Assembly: GCA_027886175.1 (NCBI GenBank)
Contig: JAJNNQ010000024.1
Coordinates: 6,494,001 to 6,558,000 of the forward strand
Origin: Phylloscopus collybita
Lineage: Eukaryota > Chordata > Aves > Passeriformes > Phylloscopidae
Reading direction: 5' to 3'
Length of the DNA: 64,000 bases
Shown: piece after piece, positions 39,985 to 51,572 of the stretch
Numbering within the stretch: the first letter of the stretch is position 1
Layout: every line of letters starts with the position of its first letter
The notes under the pieces: model-generated
The model's input: the letters and a program-made list of their open reading frames with translations, nothing else
Databases searched by the model: none
Told to the model about the DNA's origin: nothing
Made by a program: the position numbers and the translations under genes

Positions 39985-40270
39985 TTGAAGCGGGAAACCC
40001 TGCTCCCTTGCCAGGTGACGGCATCGGCATTTGAGATGTTCCTTGCTGTGCCGGAGCTTTGCCAATCTCCCGGTTGGACCCGTTTCTTTTTGCACCTCTC
40101 ACCATGAAAATAGGCTGAAAAGAAAAGCAAGAGGCCCCCTCTTTGGTCCTACACCTAGAGAGGGACAAACCTGTCTCCCATGTTCCAGGCATGCGCAGTT
40201 TTCCTCCTCTCTCTGCTCCCTCTTCCCTCCACCCAGCCGGCGCGGCCCGCAGGATGTCCTCCCCCTCAAC
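39985..40270. promoter_or_regulatory. CpG-enriched patch with NRF1-like site
   Basis: About 11 CpG dinucleotides in under 300 bp of locally GC-rich sequence, including GCCGGCGCGGCCCGC near 40240, within an otherwise CpG-poor region. GCATGCGCAG near 40191 resembles an NRF1 half-site. It could be a cryptic promoter, an old GC-rich repeat or an enhancer; nothing shows which. Confidence 0.25.
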
Positions 40271-43200
40271 ACTCCAAGCAGGGATGGTTGCTATCCTCAC
40301 CAGCTGACATCAGTGCTAATTTCCTGTAAGTTGCCACAGAATAAAGGAGAGGCCCTCTTTCTCAAAAATCTTTCCGGCTTGCTTGAAAACACTCTCTTGT
40401 CCTTTCTTCCTGAGCACAGCTTGCAGAATCAATGAGGCCCCAGCCTCTTAGCCCTGAGCAGCAGAGAAGCTATTGCTGCAAACTCAGCAGGAGGAAGAGC
40501 TAGGGCAAGCAAGGAGCCCAGAGATAATCAGAAGTGCCCTCCCATGGCTCAGGATGTTGCCAAGTGCTTGGAGCAGGACCAGAAGGCAACACACTATGAC
40601 TCTCTGTCAAGCGAGGCATCATCTTCATTATACCCACTTAATTATCTCTGAATTTCTCTAATTGCACTTACCTTTACCTTACACTTAGCAAAAGGGCTGG
40701 GCCAAGTGTTCCTCTTTTGAAAGAACATTACTTTTGAAAAACTCTGTGTATCTTCATGCAGGTGCCTGATGACTGTTAAAAGGGGCAGGGAGCCCCTCTT
40801 ACACACGTCAGTGTTTCATGTGTACAATGCCATGACAGGCTGGTACAGAGACTCTGTATTCAGTGAAATTATTCTCAGTATTCAGTGTAATTTCAGGCAG
40901 TCCTTGTAGTTTAAAAGAAAGCCTGGTTGTTTTCCCGTTTGAAAACAGACAAACAAACAAAACCCTATAAAACTCTAAATTAAAAACCAACCAAACCAAA
41001 CACAAACCTAATCAAACCAAAAACCCATAGAAAAAGGGACTCTCATTGTTTATTACTATGGAGAGCGGGAAAAAGGGCTGGGATTTTGTTGGCATTGATG
41101 AAAAAAAAACACAAACCTGTTAACAGCATTTACAGATTTAGGACTTTTTTTAAGGGTGACATACCAGGTTGGAGTGATAACTGTAAGAATCTACTCTCTA
41201 CCAGGGAAAGGCACAGAGCAAAGTGCAGTTACCTATGCAAAAATTTTTGGCTGGTGACAGAAACCAGGACAGTAGTAAAATTACAGCTTGAATTCAGAAA
41301 GCTATTAACCCAGGGGTGATTACATCATTTGCTGGACTGTGTCATTTTCTGGATTGTGTCATTTTGCTTGGGCACACTGCAGACATCCAGCATGCTTTGC
41401 CCTAAAAATCATGGGCATGTGACTGAGGAAAATGTAAAAATCTGTATTGCTGCTATATTTAAAAAGCTTCTTATTGCACTTTAAAAACCGGTGAAGAGTT
41501 CATGTTTTGGTTTAGTGAAAAGAAGCAATAAAGGTTAAGAACAAACCCACTGAATCCAACAGGACTCTACATTTGTCAAATGTGTGCTTAGTTTAGGTCA
41601 CAGGGAAGCTGAGATGCACAGTGCAAGAGCACTCTGCGTGGGGGCACCAACCTGGGACTGGTTTCTTTTTCATAAACACTGACACACTCAGAATTTCCTC
41701 TCCCCTCTGACATTTGTCCCTCTCCCTTTGAGACCTGTGGCCTCCTTGCCCTTTACAACATCAACTCAAACACGGTAAGTGGTGCAGAAAAGCTTGCATG
41801 AATTCCATAGCTCCTGCAAGAGGGCTAATCCACCATTTAAGTCCCACAGGGTTAAATGCTTTTCATCACTTGACCTCTTCATAAGGATGAATTTCCCCCA
41901 CAGTGAGGATGGCATCCGACAGTTGCTACTTTGTCAGTCAGAAGAAGCTATGAAGCAACACACAACAAATAGTATATAAACATCAAATCAAAGAACAGAG
42001 TTTGTAATTCTGCCTCAGAGATTATTTCCTTGGGTTACTGCTTAAAATCTCAGAATAATTATTTCAAGAAGAATATGATTGCAACAGTTCTAACAAAAAC
42101 AGCAAAAATCTGCTCAGTGAAGGGTCTGTGTGTACAGCCACTGGTCTAAATCAACTCCACTGCCAAACTGGCAAGCACCAGGTAATACATAAAATGAATA
42201 GACAATTCAGAAATGTCCAACAGATAACTAAAATTGAAATTTTATTTTTTTTTTCAATAATATTCATCAGACAATTTTCTGACAAGACTTTTCTGAAAGA
42301 TGAAGTGCAAATGGGAACCCTGTAAGAATGTTTAGAAGAACTGTACATGACATTTTTAAGCGCCACCAAGTACACATTGAATACTTTGTAAGTATATAGG
42401 CATAGCAACATGCAAGTGTCATGTACCCAACATTACAATATGCATTTTGTCTGCTTAAAGTTATTAATGAGGAAATAAAATGAAATTGATGTGTCTTATC
42501 ATCAGTGCAATATGTTTAATTCCCACAGAGTTTGTTTTTTGTTTTGTTTTTTTTTTTACAGGTTAGTGGTTGTATTTCTGAACCATTCAAATATATCCTT
42601 CTCAGAGCCATAAACTGCCAGTGTAAGAGTGAACTACGCCAGAGTTCCTAGGAGAACACACTTACACTGACCAGGAATAGATGAAGTTGTTATGGTCCTT
42701 TCATAAATTATGCCTTATTATTTATTCCAGGAAACTTCCTGCTGAACTGAAGGGGTTTTGTAGCTATAAAATATCTAGGCTAACGGTAAAGGATGCACAA
42801 GGATTGCTTTATAATTCTTTTGAAAAAGAGCTAAATAGCAACTCAAACATGTGCATTAAGGACTTGAGCCTTGTTCTTTTGAAATCAATAGGCGTACTGT
42901 ACTCAATTTTGATGGAAGCAGGACAAATATGAATCCAGTAATCCATGAGTTCACTCTCTTGGCTCACTGTTTTAGCAGAAGCAGATGACTGTAGGTTGTA
43001 TTTGCATATTTCTATGAAAGCTATATAGGGGTATAAGCAAATCTGCATTCAGAGAAAAAGGACAACATGTGCAACTGCATATTTACTAACATTAATCAAT
43101 ATGCATAGAAAGGAGAGAAAGAGGAAATGATAAAGAAATCAGCCCAGCAATTAAAGACTATCCTCCTCTTTATAATCAACATAAAGACTTGATGATCATC

Positions 43201-44449
43201 CTTACAATTTTCTTTACAAGCTATTACTTTAAACTCCCTCCCTTTACACCTATTATAAAAAACCCTCAATATTTCATTTTAGAACAAGACTGAGAAAATG
43301 ATTATGTTTAGAAGAAAATAGCATTGGTGATTTTCAGCACTATGCATAAGGGCAGGCTAAGGCTGTCTGTAGTTTGTGCTGAAACACGAGATCAGAGCTC
43401 ACACATGAAACACTGCTGGCTTGACCCAGAACACAGGGAAAGTGCTAAAGTGCTGACCCCAACAGGCTTGGCTTTGCACCTGAAACCTTAAAAAAAGGGA
43501 AGAAACAAAACCCCTTGAACTTTCCTTTAATAGTAGCACAGACTGGTCCTTTTAGAGGAGATACTCTTCCTTCCTCCTTTCCAATTAGACCGTTGCTTTT
43601 AGCCCAGCAGAGAATAAATGACTTAAGACACAGAATGTGGAGGGCAGACCTACAGTAAACACGGAAGCCATGAAGAATTTTTTTTTAAATTTTTTTTCCC
43701 CCATCTACTACAAGGCTCTGGAAGCCCCTAGAACTGCAGACTCATTCAAATTGGCCTGACACCTTCTGTCTGGTTGTGAGCACATTAAATATTGCTGAAG
43801 AAAATGAACACAGCTCGGCAACAGGATGATTCCTAGATGCTGGAAGAATTCCCTTAAGGGCTGCTGGAAGCGCACGAGGCTTGGAGCATCCTGAGGATGT
43901 GGAGTGATACAGAAGTGTGCTGTTCAACCATGTTTGTACCCTTATTTTCTCCTGAGTTAAAAGAAGTGCAGAGTGCCGGGTAAGGTTCCTCAATAGCAAG
44001 AAGGAACTGTGCTAGCTTCTCTTAATGCCAAGTGAACAACTTTCATGTGGTTTAGAGGCCTTAGGTCCACCCTGGAAAACCCTGTAGGAAGTCCTACTCT
44101 CAAAAGTGTTTCTACTCTGTTCTGTTGACATCAAAGGCTTCTCTATTAATTTTTCTCCTCCTGTTTGCAATAGTCCTTCTCTGCTCCCCATGCATTGAGT
44201 ATTTTTAATGTAAACATGCCCTGGCAATATCATGTTTAAATAAGTAAGAGACGAGTCAGGATATCTCAACAATATTGATATTGCATATTTAATTCAAAAG
44301 CTTGCATGTGCTTTTTAAAGTTTCTCTTCATACATGCATGCCTTACTAGGAAGAACTGTGTTGCAGTTGGATTGCAAATTATTATCTAGAGCTGACTAAA
44401 TATTGATGTGTTATAGCAGTTTATTTTTAAGCTGTTTGGGATGAATCCC

Positions 44450-44515
44450 CAGCCAGTGTAAATTGGCCCACATTTAAGGCAACAGAGTGAAGCTGATTTA
44501 TACCAGCTGAGGCTG
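44450..44515. mobile_element. Ancient palindromic interspersed repeat remnant
   Basis: CCAGCCAGTGTAAATTGGCCC and, about 30 bp on, GAAGCTGATTTATACCAGCTGAGG. The two ends are imperfect inverted copies of each other (GTGTAAATTGGC against the complement of GCTGATTTATACC). The motif TGATTTAYACCAGCTGAGG recurs as a repeat in reptile and bird genomes in my recollection. The class is not certain; a DNA-transposon MITE is possible. Confidence 0.4.
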
Positions 44516-45118
44516 TGTCCTTATGCCCTGTTAAGAAGCTAAAACTACACCAAAATTAAAAAGAACAGGGCAAGAATTATGAACCCAGGCAGTATTTTTA
44601 CCTATTTTTAACATAAAAAAAAAAATACAGTGATTTCATTTCAAGACTAAAGCAAAGATTCAATAGTATTTAAAATGTATACAAATATCTCATAGCTAGT
44701 ATTTAGACTAAGAGGTAGATGTCATATTCTAGGAATAGTATAGTGTGGAATGATGCTAATGGCAGTTGCTAAGTACATTTATTTGCCTGTTACACAGGAC
44801 ACACAGGAGGGTGATAGCAATGGCAACCACAAGAAGGCTTAAAAAAAAAAGAATTCTTGTCTTCTTTTGCTATTCTATGTTATCTGCCTTTTGGTGCATT
44901 TCTTCTGGAAGGGCATGATGGAAAAGTGTCAAGAAGTAAAAAGATTTGTAATACAAAACTTCATGTTTACAAAAACATTAGCTTTATCATTAAAGGCATC
45001 CTCTGTACTGTAATGGAAGCATTTTGTACTTACAATTTAAAATTACCTGGCGTTACTGAGCAAGTAGTGGAAATTCCAGGTGAGGTGATTCAGCAAAATA
45101 GGGGTCAGAAGAATGCAG

Positions 45119-45138
45119 CTCTCTCTCTCTCTCTCTCT
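45119..45138. repeat. (CT)n dinucleotide microsatellite
   Basis: About ten CT units followed by TTCTCTG. Confidence 0.9.
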
Positions 45139-45604
45139 TTCTCTGTTGTTCATGCTAAAAATACCAGGGCATATGGCAGCATATTTCAGCATCTTAACAT
45201 ACTAGGCTCCCTTGAGGACAGAAAAAGAGATGAAACTTGTACTGTTGAGCCAGAAATAAGATTACAGAACAGTGTTGCCAGACAGTCAGAGTGCTGGCAG
45301 CAAAGCCATTAGAGGAGTCGGTGTGTCTTACTTTGCCTAAAGGTGTTTCAGTGGTATTTAATGGTGCTCCAAGAAATGGAAAGCAAAGCTGGTGAGAATG
45401 AGGAGCGGTATGAGCATTTTTTATAAATTAGTTGTCACTGCAAGTAGAGGAATTACACATATTGCATTAGGATGTCCACTGCTCATAGATGTACCTTCCA
45501 CTTTTACCTTGTGACTGTTAGGGGTCACCCCCTGCTCGAAATAATCAAAATGCATATTATAATTACATGGTTTTCCAATATCCATACACAGCAAGTACAA
45601 GATA

Positions 45605-45689
45605 CTTACATGTAAGTACACTGTATTTACCTATATTTTTGCATAGTTTTTAGTGTGTACTTTGTGCCACTTAATAAAAAGCATTACTC
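45605..45689 (-). mobile_element. Ancient DNA-element-like remnant, left inverted copy
   Basis: Read on minus from 45689, the sequence starts GTAATGCTTTTTATTAAGTGGCAC, then AAAGTACACACTA and a tail with GTGTACTTACATGTAAGTA. It is an inverted, diverged copy of 45980-46062 (shared TAAGTGGCAC, TACAC and ACATGTAA blocks in the same order). The head GGTAACACTTTACAATAAG of the other copy is a start found in repeats of several vertebrates. Confidence 0.45.
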
Positions 45690-45979
45690 AACATTTTTGT
45701 TGTTGTTGCTGCTTTTCTTTGTTAGACAGCTTGTTCAATTAGAGTTGGAGTAGCTGGGATTTTTGGTATGTTCATCACAGATTACCAGTTCCTAGGAGTG
45801 TGGAGATCAGACATTTGGAGGAGTCTGGGTAAGCAGTGGGGGAAGCTGCAGTGTGAACATTAAAGTTTGAAATCACCTCTTTAATTAAGAAACGCAATGT
45901 CAGATTTCATGACGCTAATTTAATAAACTTACCTTTAATTCGAATGGAATTCTAAAGGTAAGAAGTCCGTTTTCCTTTT

Positions 45980-46062
45980 GGTAACACTTTACAATAAGTG
46001 GCACTAAATTACACTAGAACTGCTATGTTACAGGGAATTACATGTAACTACACTGTAACTGT
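45980..46062 (+). mobile_element. Ancient DNA-element-like remnant, right inverted copy
   Basis: Starts GGTAACACTTTACAATAAG, continues TGGCACTAAATTACACTAG and ends with ACATGTAACTACACTGTAAC. It is the inverted counterpart of 45605-45689; the two heads face each other across about 290 bp. Old and possibly exapted, as it may lie within CADM2 3' UTR sequence. Confidence 0.5.
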
Positions 46063-46166
46063 TGAAAGAGCTACTGTACATGTGCGTACACGGTAACTTC
46101 AGTGCTGTTACAATCATGAATTACATAATTACAGATGATTCTGTCCTTTCTTTTCATTGAAATAGC

Positions 46167-46196
46167 TATATATATATATATATTTATATATATATT
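46167..46196. repeat. (TA)n dinucleotide microsatellite
   Basis: About 15 TA units interrupted once by a TTT. Confidence 0.9.
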
Positions 46197-46486
46197 ATAC
46201 TGCAATGAAAACACACAAGATGTTAACTTTCATGTCTCACTTTGAAAAGTTGGTGTTCTCCATGTGTTCCTTTAGAGAGGGAGTCTCAGTGCAAGACGAA
46301 CCATCCTTAAGTAATGTGGAAACTTTTTGAGATGTCCTAGCTTAAACTCTGAGCCTCAAGTTAAACATCAGGTTCCTTAAACTGTCTCTTGGTTTGTCAG
46401 ATGACACTAAAAGAGTGGGATAATGCACCCCTTGTCTTCTGATGCACCGCTTTCTTGTTCAAATCATGAGAATGCTCTTCAAGCAT

Positions 46487-46534
46487 AAAAAAAAAAAAAA
46501 AAAAAAAAAAAGAAAGAAAGAAAGAAAGAAAGAA
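46487..46534. repeat. A25 run and (GAAA)n microsatellite
   Basis: Twenty-five A followed by about six GAAA units. Confidence 0.92.
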
Positions 46535-48489
46535 AATAAAGTCTACATCAAAAAGTTTAAAAAGAATCAGCAATCGACACTGTAAACAGTACACTGGCAG
46601 AAACTAGCTACCTGGTCTGGAGAAAACTACTCTGCAAGTGAGTGAGGGAAAGGATGTCACATACATTTTAGTGAAGGTGGTTCCCATTCAGAGCCTCCAT
46701 TTTACACACTCGCTGGGTGCCTCACACCATCATAAAAACTTTTTTTTTCTTCAGAATGGGAACTTGGGCAAAAGGAATGGACAACTGGCTTTTAGCCTAC
46801 TTAATGTCATTAGTGTTGAGCCATGATCCTGCTTACAGAAAAGAGGGATGCCTCTTTATACCCAGTGTAGTAATTTGAACCCGTGAAGACCAGTCAGGCC
46901 TGCAAAGTGCTACCCAGGTAGAATGCTCTGTGTGGGGCTTTTCACACCTGCTGTGCACAGCTGCAAGGGACATCACCAGGTGCAAGGCAATGGAAGATCA
47001 AATGGGTTAAAAATGAGCACATGTGAGGAGTTTTGATTGAAAGCCAATGAAAAAACAAACAAACAAAAACCAACAAACTGTTCTAAAAGTACAATTTATA
47101 TGTGGTTTTTTTGCCAAGTTGAAATGCTGTTTCTATGCCACTGGAGAATATGGTGTGAAACAGTTTACCACAAGGCCAATCCTGCTTTTGGAGGTCCTAC
47201 CTGACCTTGGCTGGGTAATGGTTCAAGTAACAACCCTACTATTCAAGCGAGCTGGAGTTAGGAAGGATGAAGGAAGGCGTAAACACCACGCTGGTGGGGA
47301 ATTCCACTTGAGCAAATAAGGCCCTCATCCAGGGAAGCACTTTGTTTATCAGCATATGAACAGTGCCTTATACTCCAAGGGAACTTCTCTGACGCCTGAA
47401 GCAGACTATGTGCTTAAAAGCTTTGTTGAACTGGGCCCCAGGTCCTGAAAGAAAACTCTGATACTGTACTATAGCTAATGTACCTTACTGCAGTGATAAG
47501 AACCCATATTTTTGGTATTGAACTGAATGACTTCCTTCGCCAGCCTTTTTACATGTTTATGCTTTGAAAGACATGAATATCTTGTAAACCTATACTAGTT
47601 TTCAATGTGTCTAGTAGCACCTACCTGGTTCTCTCAAACTACCATATTATATTAACATATTATTGCATTTTTCCACAGATGGGTATGGAGTGAACTGTAA
47701 AACAAGCATGCAATCACATCAATGCAGACTTATTTCTTTAAAATGTCATACTGTATATGATTTATTATGTTAACACTCAACCACATCATATTATTTATGT
47801 CTGTATATTTTGAAAAAAAGTGCTGCTTTGATTGACGTCACCCTTTTTTCTTAGAAATTAACAAGATAAATGCTTCAACAAAAACAATTAAAATACTCTA
47901 ATATTGTCCTTAAAAGGTTTATATTCTTCTGATAAATAATCTGTCACAGCACCTTTATCTTCCATTTTACCATACCACATGATGTCGTATTCCAAATTCT
48001 CCCTTCCCCACACAAAAATAAAATCCCAGGAGAAAGTCCTTTATAGCAGACCATCACGCTTTTATGCTTCACAAATACATCAACCAGAGAGAAAGACTTC
48101 TTTTGTCAAAGGTGCAAAACACAGGAGCAAAGCGAGCTCCAGCTAGACTAACTTGCGTTCTCCAGTGCAGAATTCATTTCCAAGACCTGTTATGGCAACC
48201 TTTTCTTTTCATTCATTGGAAGAGGAAATAAGCCGATGGGCTTACAGTGTTTTGTTGTCATATTTAAGAGCATGTGATTTTTCAGCTGTCAATTACACAA
48301 AAAAAAAAAATTTCAGAAATAATCCAAACAGAGACCTTCACTGTGGAGCTAAAAGCATGGCAGGAATTCTCTATCATTCACGGTGACATAAGTTTGTACC
48401 TCACAAAATGCATAGACAGGAATTTAATATAAAGAATTAGTCCATTTACTGTATACACAAAACATATATCTTTTGTTTTAACACTTCTA

Positions 48490-48555
48490 TTTTTTCTTTT
48501 TTTTTTCTCTTTTTTTAAAGTTTTTTTTAAGGTTTTTTTTTTCTTTTTTTTTTTG
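48490..48555. repeat. T-rich tract
   Basis: About 65 bp of T-runs with single C or AAAG/AAGG interruptions. It is A-rich on the CADM2 sense strand, 380 nt beyond the candidate proximal poly(A) site, and could misprime oligo-dT on unspliced or extended transcripts. Confidence 0.85.
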
Positions 48556-48947
48556 GCAAACCAACATAGAGAAGCAGCTCTGGAACTGCCAAATTAAAAA
48601 CTGAGAATTTTAGCAACTCAATAGTACTTTTTAAGGATAGTAATCAAATGTGGTTGTAATTTAAAACCTGAGGCTGTGCACTGGTTGTTAGCTTAAAACT
48701 ACCTTTCCATATAACATTGTGCTTCCATTGTATAACAAAGAAAAAATTAACAAGAACTAGAAAAGTTTGCTGCTGAACAGTGCTAGGACATACAGACAAA
48801 AAAAATACTAACACATGTTATCTACTCAGAATATTGATTTTGAGTCATATCTAAAGGGATATAATGGACATCAGAAAATGCTTACTTGTGACTGACTTAG
48901 CTACTGCCAAAAAAAGTTGAATATGTATCAAATAATGTTTAATTGAA

Positions 48948-48953
48948 TTTATT
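48948..48953 (-). terminator. Candidate proximal poly(A) signal of CADM2
   Basis: AATAAA on the minus strand, about 900 nt after the CADM2 stop. A U7GG element lies about 30 nt further downstream in the sense direction, the usual arrangement of cleavage signal and downstream element. Other sense-strand AATAAA hexamers occur at 47761-47766, 44778-44783, 44420-44425, 42721 and near 41049, so use of this site is inferred. Confidence 0.4.
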
Positions 48954-48961
48954 ATATGCAC

Positions 48962-48969
48962 TATATACA
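48962..48969 (-). promoter_or_regulatory. Pumilio-type 3' UTR motif
   Basis: TGTATATA on the CADM2 sense strand fits the Pumilio consensus TGTANATA and sits about 10 nt upstream of the candidate AATAAA. The motif is short and common in AT-rich DNA, so function is only suggested by its position. Confidence 0.25.
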
Positions 48970-49851
48970 GATACTAAAATGCCTTGCCATTGTGCCCCAT
49001 GAACACATCAAATTTGAGTAGGCAGGTGAGTTCATGTTTAGCAAATAAATTATAAAAACATAAATTACTCAGAAAGTTCTCTAATCTTTGTGATCCCAAA
49101 AGCGAGTAAAAGGGCAGGACAAATTGTTCCAAAAGAAGAAGCTCTATCACCTAACTTTGCAGAATCTGTATAGCTATTCAGCATGTTTTCACCACGGAAA
49201 CATGGCACTGTTGTCAAGGTACCATTTAAACCATAACAAAACAAAGCAAAACAAAACAAAAAATTCACTGGACTGATCTTTTTTTCCCCACCAAATCCAA
49301 ACATACAGGAAACTATACTAAACAGATTTCAATTTATGCTTCCAAGGGCATATGTTTCAAAAACAAGCTTTTTGAATAATAGACAGGTATAAAATATTCT
49401 TTGTAAACCTCTAATCTCAGACTTAACATTTTCTGTAAGTAAATTAGGACCTTACCTAATAGTACTTGTTATGAGTTCTGTTCTATGACATACTAGTAGG
49501 GACATGACAAAAGAAAACTGGAAAAGAAAGCTGCATTAACACTTAAATATGTAGAAAACTTGGGTTAAGATGATGATTAACATTGTTAAGGCTGTATATT
49601 CAAGCACTGTATGTTAAGAGAGCAGTGGATATGACTTTTAGGCAATAAGAAATGTCCTGTTTTACGCATGATACTGTAATTATAGAATGGTGATGTCAAC
49701 AGCTGATTGTTGGCATAAACTGGCTACTTATAGCAGGTATGTGAGTTAATAAAGATAGCAGAAGACGGCAGAAATGAATTCTGAGAAATGATAGCCAGTT
49801 TTCTCCAGCAGTCAGCCTGATAAGTAAAACTCCAAGATTCTAGCTCTGCAT

Positions 49852-49970
49852 CTAAATGAAATACTCTTTTTTCTCCTCTGCATTGACTTGGCTGCCTTCT
49901 GCATTGATAATGGCTGTGTCGGCATCAGGGGCATCTTCAGCTCCTTTTGCTTCATTTGTTAAATATGTTC
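49852..49970 (-). CDS. CADM2: CADM2 terminal coding exon, cytoplasmic tail and stop
   Basis: This is the last coding exon of CADM2. Minus-strand sequence runs from acceptor gattcctacag (AG at 49972-49971) to a TAG stop at 49854-49852. The first two bases complete the Gly codon split with the transmembrane exon, giving [13 protein letters not shown] across the junction. The 38 remaining codons include [15 protein letters not shown], the juxtamembrane segment known in this family to bind FERM-domain protein 4.1, then [19 protein letters not shown] and the C-terminal EYFI, the family's class II PDZ ligand (CASK, syntenin and Mpp partners). [11 protein letters not shown] and GSQVNAEE distinguish CADM2 from CADM1 (THEAKGADDAA, GGQNNSEE) and CADM3 (GGQSGGDD). 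Exon phase, length and order with the transmembrane exon 1.6 kb upstream show an intact gene end. Confidence 0.96.
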
Positions 49971-51572
49971 CTGTAGGAATCAGTACAAGAGAAAACAAAG
50001 AAAAAAGGAGAAAGATTAGGTTGTGTTTTTTTTTTTTTTACACTGCATTACAGGTAGTACATTTCAAACAACGTGCTCCAATTTTTTAATGAATGAAAAA
50101 TATTTTTACACAGTTTTTAGTATACATCACAAAGGTGTGCTCAGCTTTCTAATTTGTTAAGAAATATTTACACTGATACTTATGCTGGTAAAGGCACATA
50201 TACAAATTCTAGTATATCCACAACAAATTAAGGAAATATTTTAATAAAACTCCACTTTATCTAACTGCAGTAATATGCAATATATTTTTCAATTATAGAA
50301 TAAGTGATAAAATCTTGGTTATTTAATGAAATAGCTATCCATCTAAAACAAAGCAATTTTTAAGACTTAGATATTCATAAATGTGCTTTTTCTTTTTTTT
50401 TTAGTGGCCAGTGATCATTTGTATTTCTGTTTTTCCTTGATCATATCTATGCTTTAATTTTACAGAACTGTATCATAGCAGGTTCCAAGAATTACAAAAC
50501 TGAGGTAGTTTTATTAACTGAACCAACTCATATTATACTATCACAGCTATTTTTATGCTCTGGATATGAATGAAAATAGAAATGTGTACTATAGTCCAAT
50601 TTCCCTTTGTGAAAAGCATTATTTATGCTGGCATAAGATGTACAACTGTTCATTCAGGAAAGTAAAACAAAAGAGACACACTTTCACTGGCTTTTTTTCA
50701 TTTAAAAAAATCTGATTTTCTCTCATGTAGTCCAATCAAATTGAAAATATGTTTTTTATCAATATATGTTTGCTAGGTATATGATTAACCTATCTAAAAT
50801 GAGAGTTACTGAATTAACACCAACTCTCATCCTCCCTTTTTAAATTGTTTTTTTCAGGGTTGTGGAAAGGGAATCAACTGAGTTTTAGCAATAGGCCTAC
50901 AAGCTGTACAGAGGTTAAACCTCAAGGCATGATTTTGGAACTAACTAGGTCAAAATCAAATCACAGAGAAGTCAGAAGCCAGTGTCACTCCATTCCTGTT
51001 ATCTTTAGTGGCAGAGGGGACTGAAAATGAAGGAACCACAATTATTAAGGTAAAACCAGAGAATAAAGTAAAGCTAGCCCCAGGAATGAACCCCTTATTC
51101 CAGGGGGATCATTGATAAACTGATTTGAAAACTTACCCCTGGATGAGTGGTGAGCTTATATTATCTTTTAAACATATACTTAAAATAGTAGCATAATGCA
51201 TTAAAATCAAAAATCATGCTTACTCAATGCATATATATTCTGCTGAATTGATATGCTAGCTAAAACTATGAGAACATGATGAGAACATGTAGTCAAGTGT
51301 CAGGAGTTAAGATCCAAAACCAAGGAGCAATCTTACCCCCTGGTCTCTCTAAATAGGATGGACTTATAGGATGACCTTGGGAATGCACAACTCCATGTCC
51401 TTTGCCTTAGCCAGCCCACTGGAAAAGTGGTTAAAATTCACAGGGACTTCACTTGCAACTGGACTGAGCACTGTTTTTGAGTTCAAATCATTTAGCAGAG
51501 GGGGGAAGCACCCCCAGGTGAAATCATGCCTTACTTCCAAGAGTGACTCAACCTCCACTGAGCATGTCCTAC
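49971..51572 (-). other. CADM2: CADM2 last intron (1602 bp)
   Basis: A GT-AG intron on the minus strand separates the transmembrane and tail exons (phase 1). The donor is AAAG|gtagga and the acceptor tract is tttctcttgtactgattcctacag. The intron is AT-rich and holds no recognisable repeat or ORF apart from frame read-through next to the donor (see findings). Confidence 0.9.

Larger units (their letters stand above)
38252..48929. other. Downstream flank of CADM2 and possible extended 3' UTR
   Basis: There is no supportable gene here. The right part (from about 42 kb) may be transcribed as a long CADM2 3' UTR; several sense AATAAA hexamers are present. It contains ancient repeat remnants at 44450-44515 and 45605-46062, several microsatellites, and a T-rich tract at 48490-48555. 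A CpG-enriched patch lies at 39985-40270. The left part is unique AT-rich intergenic sequence. Confidence 0.5.
48930..49851 (-). other. CADM2: CADM2 3' UTR, minimal proximal form
   Basis: Sequence directly downstream of the CADM2 stop on the minus strand. It is AT-rich and ORF-free. The first AATAAA in the sense direction is at 48953-48948, followed about 30 nt later by a U-rich stretch (ctttttttgg in the sense direction), giving a UTR of about 900 nt. The left limit is inferred from that signal. Mammalian CADM2 mRNAs carry a much longer 3' UTR, so this may be only the proximal form. Confidence 0.5.

Noticed and set aside
44857..45312. 151-codon plus-strand ORF
   Set aside because: No domain, signal or coding texture recognised; it runs through a CT microsatellite and is opposite to the CADM2 transcript side.
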